Assembly (NCBI GenBank): GCA_934613185.1
Contig: CAKTSO010000052.1
Coordinates: 1 to 11,645 of the forward strand
DNA: 11,645 nt
Direction of reading: 5' to 3'
Source: an uncultured Clostridia bacterium
GTDB lineage: Bacteria; Bacillota; Clostridia; Christensenellales; Maliibacteriaceae
The position numbers and the translations under genes are program-made. The notes beneath the pieces are model-generated. The model was not told where the DNA came from, ran no database searches, and saw nothing but the letters and a program-made list of their open reading frames with translations. This document shows, piece by piece, positions 1 to 5,957 of the stretch; the stretch's first letter is position 1; every line of letters begins with the position of its first letter.

Positions 1-1393
1 TGAACCACGAAAGCCTGGCCTCGATGTCATAACGCACATGCGGCAGGAACACCTCGGGCGGATAACCCGCAAGCGTGTTTTCGATGCGATCGACAAGCGC
101 GGGAAGATCATCTTCTTTCATCGTCAGCCCGACCGCCATCGTATGTCCACCGAACTGCGTAAACAGCGACGCCGACGGCACGAGAAGTTCATGAAGGTCA
201 ACGCCGGGAATGCTCCGCCCGGAAGCTTTCAAAACGCCGTCGCCCTGACGGCAGAACAACAGCACGGGACGGGAGAAGCGATCCGTAAGGCGCGAGGCAA
301 CGATGCCGATCACGCCGTCGTCCCAATCGTCGGAGACAAGCGTGATCATGCGGCGGGAAACCACGTCCACTTCGCCCTGCTCGATGCGCTCGACCGCCTC
401 GGCGACGATCCGTCGCTCGATCTTCTGGCGCAGCGCATTCAGATCGTTGAGCTGTGCGGCAAGCGCCGCCGCGGAAGACTCGTCATAACAATTCAAAAGC
501 TCGAACGCGCGCATGGCGCTCGCCATGCGGCCGCCCGCGTTGATGCGCGGCGCAAGCATGAACCCGACGTCCGCCGATGTGATCGGACGGCGGCGGCACC
601 CGGCCGCTTCCATCAAAGCGCGAAGGCCGACTGCCGGATCGCGGCGAAGTTTTTCAAGCCCGGCGCTGACAAGCGCGCGGTTTTCGTCGCAAAGCGGAAC
701 AATGTCGGCGATCGTGCCGACGGCGATCACGTCGAGATACGGAAAAAGCGCCTCGACGCCGTACATCGCCTGCACGAGCTTCGCCGCGACACCGACGCCG
801 GCAAGTCCGTCGAACGGATAGTCCTGATCTTCCCGTTTGGGATCGACGCATGCGACGGCAGGCGGAAGCGTTTCGGGGCAAAGATGGTGATCCGTCACGA
901 CCACGTCGATTCCCATATCCATCGCGCGCGCAACTTCGTCCACGGCGGTGATGCCGCAGTCGACCGTCACGATCAGCGACGGTGAATACATTTCGATGAT
1001 GCGATCGATGCTCCCGTCATGCAGGCCGTATCCGTCCGCCTTTCGCTCCGGGAGGAACACTTCGACCTTCGCGCCGCGTTCGCGCAGCACGCCGCAAAGA
1101 AGCGTCGACGCAGTCACGCCGTCGGCATCGTAATCACCGTAAACGACGATGCGCTCCCCCGCGTCGACCGCGCGGAGAACCCGCTGCGCGGCTTTTTGCA
1201 TATCGCGAAGTAAAAAGGGATCGTGCAGCGCGGAAAGTGACGGATGCAGATATTCATCGAGCTTCTGCGGCGTGTCGACCCCGCGCCCGATAAGAATCTG
1301 CGCAAGCGGCAGCGATATCCCTCCGTTTGCCGCAAGAGATGCCGCAAGCGCTTCGTCGATTTGCTTTTCTTCGTCTCGCGCAATCCAGATCAT
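1..1393 (-). CDS. recJ: Single-stranded-DNA-specific exonuclease RecJ (3' end outside window)
   Basis: RecJ degrades single-stranded DNA 5' to 3' in the cytoplasm during recombinational and mismatch/base-excision repair. The visible 464 residues carry the DHH-family phosphoesterase motifs in order: YGDYDADG (85-92), VDCGI (144-148), DHH (168-170), PRINAGGRM (282-290), then the DHHA1 part with GIVASR (363-368), SGRS (391-394) and QFGGH (413-417). These are the Mn-binding and catalytic motifs expected of an active enzyme. The ATG at 1393 is preceded by AAGGAGG with a 9-nt gap, which fixes the start. The C-terminal OB-fold region continues past position 1, so the gene is cut by the window edge and not visibly broken. 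It lies 90 bp downstream of the secD-like gene on the same strand, the usual Clostridia order, and is probably co-transcribed with it. Identification is very secure. Confidence 0.97.
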   Translation of the reverse strand, partial: MIWIARDEEKQIDEALAASLAANGGISLPLAQILIGRGVDTPQKLDEYLHPSLSALHDPFLLRDMQKAAQRVLRAVDAGERIVVYGDYDADGVTASTLLCGVLRERGAKVEVFLPERKADGYGLHDGSIDRIIEMYSPSLIVTVDCGITAVDEVARAMDMGIDVVVTDHHLCPETLPPAVACVDPKREDQDYPFDGLAGVGVAAKLVQAMYGVEALFPYLDVIAVGTIADIVPLCDENRALVSAGLEKLRRDPAVGLRALMEAAGCRRRPITSADVGFMLAPRINAGGRMASAMRAFELLNCYDESSAAALAAQLNDLNALRQKIERRIVAEAVERIEQGEVDVVSRRMITLVSDDWDDGVIGIVASRLTDRFSRPVLLFCRQGDGVLKASGRSIPGVDLHELLVPSASLFTQFGGHTMAVGLTMKEDDLPALVDRIENTLAGYPPEVFLPHVRYDIEARLSWF

Positions 1394-1483
1394 AAGCCGC
1401 TGCCTCCTTATCGATCCCTTATTTCCATCGATTCATACAAACACGACAGGCGCCGCCTCTTAAAAAGCAGCGCCGGTCGATCA

Positions 1484-3250
1484 TTATTTCCCGTTTTTCA
1501 CGCAAAGGCAAAGCGCGCACGCTGCCTGTGCGCACAGCGCTGCGATTGCATAGACGCGAAGCACCGCCGCGCCGCTTGCAAGTACGCACACGGCGCACAC
1601 TGCAAGAAAAATCATGACTTCCGCCATAACGCGCTTTGAAACGTTTGCGTAAAACGCGATCTGGCAGATCGCGCAAAGCGCGGCGACACCGATCAGCATC
1701 GCCAGCATGTCCGACGACAAAACACCGCCGAGCGCAATCGAAAGCCCCGCCGCCGAAACGGTGCAGACTGCCGCGCGGATGAGCGCGTTTACCGCACACT
1801 TTTTGCCGCCGACGGCAAGAGCACCGAGCGCCGAGGCGCCAAACGCGATCACAATCACGACAAGGAACGCCCAAATGTTCGCTGCGTCAAAGGCCGACGT
1901 ATCCGCCCAAAAAAGCGCCGCCGCGACGCCGAGCGCGGCGCAGACCACCGCAAACATCCAGGCGAACCTGCATTCAAAACCCTTGCCCTGCGCTTTTTCC
2001 GCACGCTCGGCAGCCGCCGCATACAGCTTCGTCAGCTCTCCGCGGCACATGCCGACGCCCAGGCGCAGGAAGCCCGGAAAGACCAGCATGGAGCAAAGTG
2101 CCGCCGAAATGCCGCCGAAGGCGAGAATGCGCCCGAATGCGGCGACCGACACCACGCGGCTCGCCTGCGCGGCAAGACCGATCAGCACAAGCGCCGCGTT
2201 GCAGGCCATCTGCATCGGCGAAGTTTCTTTCTCCGCCTCTTTCAGATAAGAAAGCGCGGTGCTGGCGCTCGCGGCGCGGCGCGCGGAGATTTTCTCCAAA
2301 AGCGTGCCGAACTGAAGCATGGCGACGCCCTGCGCAAGCGCAAGCGCGAGGAAGCAGGAAAGCGTAAACGTCATCCCGAGAACCGTCGTCATGAGAACGA
2401 CCGTGAACAGTTCGCAAAATAAGAAGCTCGTCGCCGCCATAAGGCCGCTCAAGCGATAGCGGACAACCCAATACACACACACGGCAACGACCACACCCGC
2501 AAGCACCGCGCTCAAAACGGCGATCCCCGAAGCGCTCAGTTCGCTTTCCAGCGTGCGGTTGGAGACAAGTTTGATCGAAGCGGTCAACTCGCCGCCGGAG
2601 ATCGTCCCGGCGAGCTTCTTCGCCTCTTTCAGCGTGCCGACCTGCGAGATCGAAATCAGGCCGTCCGTCACCTGCGCGGAGATCACGGGCGAGGCGATCA
2701 ATTCGTCGTCCAGATAGATGGACATCGTCTCGTTGACATGCGCGCCGGTCACTTCGGAGAAAATCTGCGTCCCCTCGTCGTCCAATTCGAACGAAACGGC
2801 GGGCTGGTTGCTGTCCTGCAAACGCCCGGCCATGGCGTATTTGACGTGTTCGCCCGTCATGACCGTCTCGCCGTTCAAGCGGAACGACAGCTTGCCCGAA
2901 CGCGTCAGCGCCGCGATCGCCGCGTCCATATCGTCCTTTGCCGGAAGCTGAACGCTGATCTGGTCGGACGCGATCTGCCGGACCGTCGCGTCTTCGTAAT
3001 CATACGCCGCAAGACGCGCGCGCATTTTCTGCATCGTGTCGCTCACGGCAGTCTCTTCGTCGCCGCCGTCCGGCGCCGAAACGCTGTAGACAAGCTCCAT
3101 GCCGCCGCTGATATCGAGCCCCTGCTGCATCAGGGACAAAATGGATTTCACGCGATAGATGCCGACGCGGAACCCGGTCAATGCAATCGCCGCGATGAGC
3201 GCAACGATCACGACGATCGCCGCGTACTTTGCGGCGCTGTGTTTCTTCAT
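1484..3250 (-). CDS. secD: Divergent SecD-like (possible reduced SecDF fusion) membrane protein
   Basis: 588 residues. SecD/SecF assist the Sec translocon by pulling exported proteins across the membrane using proton-motive force. Visible: one N-terminal membrane segment (about 9-26), the SecD signature GLDISGG (44-50), an extracytoplasmic P1-like domain with a typical YLDDELIASPVIS stretch (179-191), then hydrophobic segments at about 243-264, 269-290, 292-314, 349-364 and 370-397 that align by pattern with SecD helices 2-6. The usual TM4 motif GMAVDxNVLIFERI reads ALAQGVAMLQFGTLLEKI here, and the Asp/Asn of the following helix is also absent. Residues 429-584 hold about six more hydrophobic segments, with no SecF signature and no large exported loop. 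The start at 3250 is supported by AAGGAGG 11 nt upstream and by the Lys-rich MKKH beginning; the frame stays open upstream to 3292. It precedes recJ, as secD-secF often does. SecD homology is clear; full SecDF function is doubtful. Confidence 0.85.
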   Translation of the reverse strand: MKKHSAAKYAAIVVIVALIAAIALTGFRVGIYRVKSILSLMQQGLDISGGMELVYSVSAPDGGDEETAVSDTMQKMRARLAAYDYEDATVRQIASDQISVQLPAKDDMDAAIAALTRSGKLSFRLNGETVMTGEHVKYAMAGRLQDSNQPAVSFELDDEGTQIFSEVTGAHVNETMSIYLDDELIASPVISAQVTDGLISISQVGTLKEAKKLAGTISGGELTASIKLVSNRTLESELSASGIAVLSAVLAGVVVAVCVYWVVRYRLSGLMAATSFLFCELFTVVLMTTVLGMTFTLSCFLALALAQGVAMLQFGTLLEKISARRAASASTALSYLKEAEKETSPMQMACNAALVLIGLAAQASRVVSVAAFGRILAFGGISAALCSMLVFPGFLRLGVGMCRGELTKLYAAAAERAEKAQGKGFECRFAWMFAVVCAALGVAAALFWADTSAFDAANIWAFLVVIVIAFGASALGALAVGGKKCAVNALIRAAVCTVSAAGLSIALGGVLSSDMLAMLIGVAALCAICQIAFYANVSKRVMAEVMIFLAVCAVCVLASGAAVLRVYAIAALCAQAACALCLCVKNGK

Positions 3251-3318
3251 GTTCAGGAATGCCTCCTTGCAAGAAATGGCTGTATAGGGCAAAAAGCCCC
3301 ATCGTTCATATAAATGAA

Positions 3319-3347
3319 ATTATACGCATCCGCCCGCCGCTCGTCAA
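3319..3347 (-). promoter_or_regulatory. Sigma-A promoter of the secD-recJ unit
   Basis: On the minus strand a -35 box TTGACG (3342-3347) and a perfect -10 box TATAAT (3319-3324) are separated by exactly 17 nt. Transcription would start near 3312, giving a leader of roughly 60 nt before the secD ATG at 3250. It lies just downstream of two terminators, so secD-recJ appears to be transcribed independently of the membrane-protein gene upstream. Confidence 0.85.
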
Positions 3348-3357
3348 GGAATCCGAT

Positions 3358-3380
3358 AAAAACGCCGCTGCGGCGTTTTT
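3358..3380. terminator. Symmetric hairpin terminator upstream of the secD promoter
   Basis: A nearly perfect inverted repeat has arms AAAAACGCCGC and GCGGCGTTTTT around a single T. Each strand ends in five U residues, so it could act in both directions. It is the second of two tandem hairpins after the TIGR04086-like gene and ends 10 bp before the -35 box of the secD promoter, which it would shield from read-through. Confidence 0.75.
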
Positions 3381-3386
3381 CCATCA

Positions 3387-3426
3387 AAACAAAAAAGCGA
3401 AGAGTTTCGGCTGTCTCTTTCGCTTT
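3387..3426 (-). terminator. Intrinsic terminator of the TIGR04086-like gene
   Basis: On the minus strand the arms GCGAAAGAG and CTCTTCGC (one bulged A) enclose a loop of about 10 nt and are followed by TTTTTTGTTTT. It lies about 30 bp after the stop codon of the membrane-protein gene and is oriented to end that transcript. Confidence 0.8.
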
Positions 3427-3454
3427 CGTACTATAATTTTACCAGTGCTTGACG

Positions 3455-3853
3455 TCACCCGGCCTTTTTCTTTCCGCAGAACGCGCCCGCCGCGAGCGCC
3501 GTCGCCACGCAGATGCATGCGTCGAGTGCAAGCTTTCCCGGCGCCGCATTCCGCGCGTCGAATAAATAGCACAAAACCGCCATCGCGAGCCAATACCCGC
3601 CGCCGACGATGAGCGCGCGCAGCACGCCGCGCGTGTTTTCCGACTTGCGCGCGAAAATAATCGCGCCGCAGCCGACCGCCGCCATGCGAATCAAATAGCC
3701 GAAAACCAACATCGCTTTTTCCGTCAGCGGCGTTATCGTCAAAATCGCCGCTTCCGCCGCGATCAAAAGAACCGTCAAAAGAAAAGCCGCGCAAAGCGCG
3801 CAGATCAGCGCCGAAAAAAAGCTGCCGTTATGTTCTTTCGTCGTCCGCTCCAT
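3455..3853 (-). CDS. Small four-helix membrane protein, TIGR04086 (YrzE-like) family
   Basis: 132 residues with four hydrophobic segments at about 11-37, 45-67, 77-98 and 105-126, short loops, a charged N-terminus (METTKEH-like) and a Lys-rich tail CGKKKAG, so an integral cytoplasmic-membrane protein. Length, helix number and the position next to sec genes fit the TIGR04086/YrzE-like family of Clostridia and bacilli, whose function is not known; this assignment is from recall of family features, not a search. No catalytic motif is visible. The ATG at 3853 has a modest AAAGGGG ribosome binding site about 10 nt upstream; another ATG six bases earlier is out of frame. Two terminators separate it from secD, so it seems to be its own transcription unit. 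I could not identify a convincing promoter in the short divergent gap to the glyS promoter. Confidence 0.75.
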   Translation of the reverse strand: MERTTKEHNGSFFSALICALCAAFLLTVLLIAAEAAILTITPLTEKAMLVFGYLIRMAAVGCGAIIFARKSENTRGVLRALIVGGGYWLAMAVLCYLFDARNAAPGKLALDACICVATALAAGAFCGKKKAG

Positions 3854-3950
3854 TTCATTTATGCCCCTTTCGCCTTCGGTTATTTTTCATTACCCCTCTT
3901 TCTAAAACAAATATGCGCCGAAACGACGCTTCATGCACAGACCGCCGCGC

Positions 3951-3979
3951 TTGACAAACGGATCGATTTTTCTTATCAT
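3951..3979 (+). promoter_or_regulatory. Sigma-A promoter of the T-box/glyS unit
   Basis: The -35 box TTGACA (3951-3956) is perfect and the -10 box TATCAT (3974-3979) is near consensus; the spacer is 17 nt. Transcription would begin near 3986, directly in front of the T-box leader. The TIGR04086-like gene is transcribed divergently from about 100 bp upstream. Confidence 0.85.
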
Positions 3980-3985
3980 AAGCCA

Positions 3986-4240
3986 TATCGGCACTTCGTC
4001 GTGCAGATGGGAAACAAGTACGTTCGCATGTTTCACGAAAAGCGAGCCGGGGGCGGTGAAAGCCCGGCGCGTGAACGGCGCAGCGGAAGGCACTCCCGGA
4101 GCGGCGTTGTGTCAAAAGAGCGGGCGGCGAAACAAAGCCGTCAAAAAGGGTGGAACCACGGAACGGCTCTTTGATCCCATAAGATCAAGCAAAGCTTTTC
4201 GTCCCTTTCTGTCACTTCAGAAGGGAGGAAAAGTTTTTTT
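3986..4240 (+). promoter_or_regulatory. Glycine-specific T-box riboswitch leader of glyS
   Basis: The leader senses uncharged tRNA-Gly and lets transcription continue into glyS when glycyl-tRNA is scarce. The hallmark T-box AGGGTGGAACCACGG is at 4147-4161; its UGGA matches the UCCA 3' end expected of tRNA-Gly. Upstream, AAGTACG, GAAAAGCGA and GGGCGGTGAAAG (4016-4067) resemble the conserved stem I elements of the B. subtilis glyQS leader, and the context GGAAGGCACTCC gives a GGC specifier codon (4089-4091) for glycine. A short hairpin (about 4129-4142) could be stem III. The antiterminator would pair AAAGGG (4145-4150) with CCCTTT (4203-4208), bases that otherwise belong to the terminator stem. 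There is no room for stem II, as in known glycine T-boxes. Confidence 0.9.
4195..4240 (+). terminator. T-box regulated terminator before glyS
   Basis: The arms CTTTTCGTCCCTTTCTG (4195-4211) and CAGAAGGGAGGAAAAG (4218-4233) form a long stem with one irregularity and a six-nt loop, followed by seven T (4234-4240). The CCCTTT in the 5' arm is the stretch the antiterminator would compete for. This is the off-state of the T-box. Confidence 0.88.
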
Positions 4241-4355
4241 CGATTCGAAAAACTTCGATCGAAAAGCGATCGAAAAGAATCAACACTTTTCATTCCCGGC
4301 TTCTTTCATCGACTGCATCGATTTGCAGACATTTGCAAAAGGAGGATTTTCATCC

Positions 4356-5762
4356 ATGGAAACCAAACCCGAAGTCAAGCGCGCCACGATGGAAAAAATC
4401 GTCGCGCTGTGCAAAAACCGCGGCTTTATCTTCCCCGGCTCCGAAATTTACGGCGGCCTTGCAAACACCTGGGACTACGGCCCTCTCGGCTGCGAGTTCA
4501 AAAACAACGTCCGCAACGCCTGGTGGAAGAAATTCGTGCAGGAAAGCCCCTATAACGTCGGTCTCAACGCCGCGATCCTGATGAACCCGCAGACCTGGGT
4601 CGCTTCCGGCCACGTCGGCGGTTTCTCCGATCCGCTGCTCGACTGCCGCGAGTGCAAAGCCCGCTTCCGCGCCGACAAGCTCATCGAGGATTTCCTGAAA
4701 TCCAAAGGCGAAGTCCCCGCCGTGGACGGCCTGAAGGACGCCGAGCTCGAGCAGATGATCGAGGATCTCAACATCCCCTGCCCCGAGTGCGGCAAGCACA
4801 ACTTCACCCCCATCCGCAAGTTCAATCTGATGTTCAAGACGTTCCAGGGCGTGACCGAGGACTCTTCCTCCGAAATTTATCTTCGCCCCGAGACCGCGCA
4901 GGGCATCTTCGTCAACTTCAACAACGTCCTGCGCACGACGCGCCGCAAGCTGCCCATGGGCATCGCGCAGGTCGGCAAATCCTTCCGCAACGAGATCACC
5001 CCCGGCAACTTCACGTTCCGCACGCGCGAGTTCGAGCAGATGGAGCTTGAGTTCTTCTGCAAGCCCGGCGAGGATCTGGAGTGGTTCTCTTACTGGCGCA
5101 ATTTCTGCCACAACTTCCTTCTGTCCCTCGGCATCCCCGACGAGTCCCTTCGCCTGCGCGACCATTCGCCCGAGGAGCTGTCGCATTACTCCAATGCGAC
5201 GACGGACATCGAGTTCATGTTCCCCTTCGGCTGGGGCGAACTTTGGGGCATCGCCGACCGCACGGATTTCGACTTGAAGCAGCACGCCAAGTTCTCCGGC
5301 GAAAAGTTCGAATATATGGATCCGACGACGAACGAGAAGTTCGTTCCCTACTGCGTCGAGCCGTCGCTCGGCCTCGACCGCGTCGCGCTCGCCTTCCTTT
5401 GCAGCGCCTATCGCGAAGAGACGCTTGAAAACGGCGACAGCCGCGTGGTCCTCGGCCTGCATCCGTATCTTGCGCCCTTCAAGGCCGCCGTGCTTCCCCT
5501 TCAGAAGAACAAGCTCGGCGCGCTTGCCCGCGAGATCCAGCAGGAGCTTTCCGCCGACTTCATGGTCGACTATGACGAGACGACCTCCATCGGCAAGCGC
5601 TATCGCCGTCAGGACGAAATCGGCACGCCGTTCTGCATCACCGTCGACTTCGACACGCAGGAAAACGGCACCGTTACCGTTCGCGACCGCGACACCATGG
5701 AGCAGATCCGTCTGCATCGCAGCGAACTGAAAGCCTGGCTCGCCGAGCAGGTCAAGTTCTAA
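4356..5762 (+). CDS. glyS: Glycyl-tRNA synthetase, dimeric alpha2 (eukaryote/archaea-like) type
   Basis: 468 residues, a usual length for the single-chain class II enzyme that charges tRNA-Gly with glycine using ATP in the cytoplasm. Visible: the N-terminal GFIFPGSEIYGGL-like segment (23-35), two Cys pairs (C97/C100 and C142/C145) likely binding zinc in an insertion, class II motif 2 with FRNEITPGNFTFRTREFEQ (210-228), motif 3 SLGLDRV (337-343), and a C-terminal anticodon-binding domain (about 365-468) with the DYDETTSIGKRYRRQDEIG stretch. The frame is open back into the leader, but the ATG at 4356 follows AAAAGGAGG with a 10-nt gap and gives the normal N-terminus, so that start is chosen. 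Expression is controlled by the glycine T-box. It is a different enzyme from the alpha2-beta2 GlyQ/GlyS of B. subtilis, although the leader looks like the glyQS one. Confidence 0.97.
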   Translation: METKPEVKRATMEKIVALCKNRGFIFPGSEIYGGLANTWDYGPLGCEFKNNVRNAWWKKFVQESPYNVGLNAAILMNPQTWVASGHVGGFSDPLLDCRECKARFRADKLIEDFLKSKGEVPAVDGLKDAELEQMIEDLNIPCPECGKHNFTPIRKFNLMFKTFQGVTEDSSSEIYLRPETAQGIFVNFNNVLRTTRRKLPMGIAQVGKSFRNEITPGNFTFRTREFEQMELEFFCKPGEDLEWFSYWRNFCHNFLLSLGIPDESLRLRDHSPEELSHYSNATTDIEFMFPFGWGELWGIADRTDFDLKQHAKFSGEKFEYMDPTTNEKFVPYCVEPSLGLDRVALAFLCSAYREETLENGDSRVVLGLHPYLAPFKAAVLPLQKNKLGALAREIQQELSADFMVDYDETTSIGKRYRRQDEIGTPFCITVDFDTQENGTVTVRDRDTMEQIRLHRSELKAWLAEQVKF

Positions 5763-5777
5763 ATTTCAAGCAAAGCG

Positions 5778-5805
5778 AAATGCCGTCCCCGTGGGCGGCA
5801 TTTTT
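5778..5805 (+). terminator. Intrinsic terminator of glyS
   Basis: The arms AAATGCCGTCC and GGGCGGCATTT pair (one G-U) around the loop CCGT and are followed by TT then CG and TTT. It begins 16 bp after the glyS stop codon. Confidence 0.85.
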
Positions 5806-5840
5806 CGTTTCGCATTTTACCCGGATTTCACAAAAACGCA

Positions 5841-5870
5841 CTGGTCTGCCCGCTTCTGATCGATTATACT
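5841..5870 (+). promoter_or_regulatory. Probable ppk promoter (weak -35)
   Basis: A good -10 box TATACT (5865-5870) lies 88 bp before the ppk start. The best -35 candidate is CTGGTC (5841-5846) at 18 nt, a poor match, which would fit an activator-dependent promoter. The rest of the 152-bp gap after the glyS terminator is an A-rich leader without obvious structure, ending in the ppk ribosome binding site. Confidence 0.5.
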
Positions 5871-5957
5871 GAATACACAACGCACATCCCGGCGCAAAAG
5901 CAAACACAGATCAGATAAGGAACAAATCAGAAACTAACACAAAGGAGGTTTTTTTCC

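Noticed and set aside
38..985. 315-residue plus-strand frame opposite recJ
   Set aside because: Arg/His-rich antisense shadow of a gene with all RecJ motifs intact.
1394..1483. Gap between the secD-like gene and recJ, checked for a small gene or terminator
   Set aside because: Only the recJ ribosome binding site is seen; no convincing hairpin with a T-tract or small coding frame, so co-transcription is more likely.
3251..3292. 14-residue N-terminal extension of the SecD-like protein
   Set aside because: The AAGGAGG site lies inside this extension and is correctly placed for the internal ATG at 3250, which also gives a normal membrane-anchor N-terminus.
3428..3459. Promoter-like sequence on the minus strand (GTGACG, 18 nt, TATAGT) at the end of the TIGR04086-like gene
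   Set aside because: The -35 is weak and any transcript would run straight into two terminators; also a TATAAT on the plus strand here has no -35 at a fitting distance.
3933..4355. Upstream extension of the glyS reading frame through the leader
   Set aside because: The extension covers the promoter, T-box and terminator, and the translation has no similarity to GlyRS N-termini; the ATG at 4356 has the proper ribosome binding site.
4350..5717. 455-residue open frame on the minus strand, antisense to glyS
   Set aside because: Its low-complexity Ala/Glu/Val-rich product has no family features and lies opposite a secure gene; long antisense frames are common in GC-rich coding DNA. No ribosome binding site is seen.
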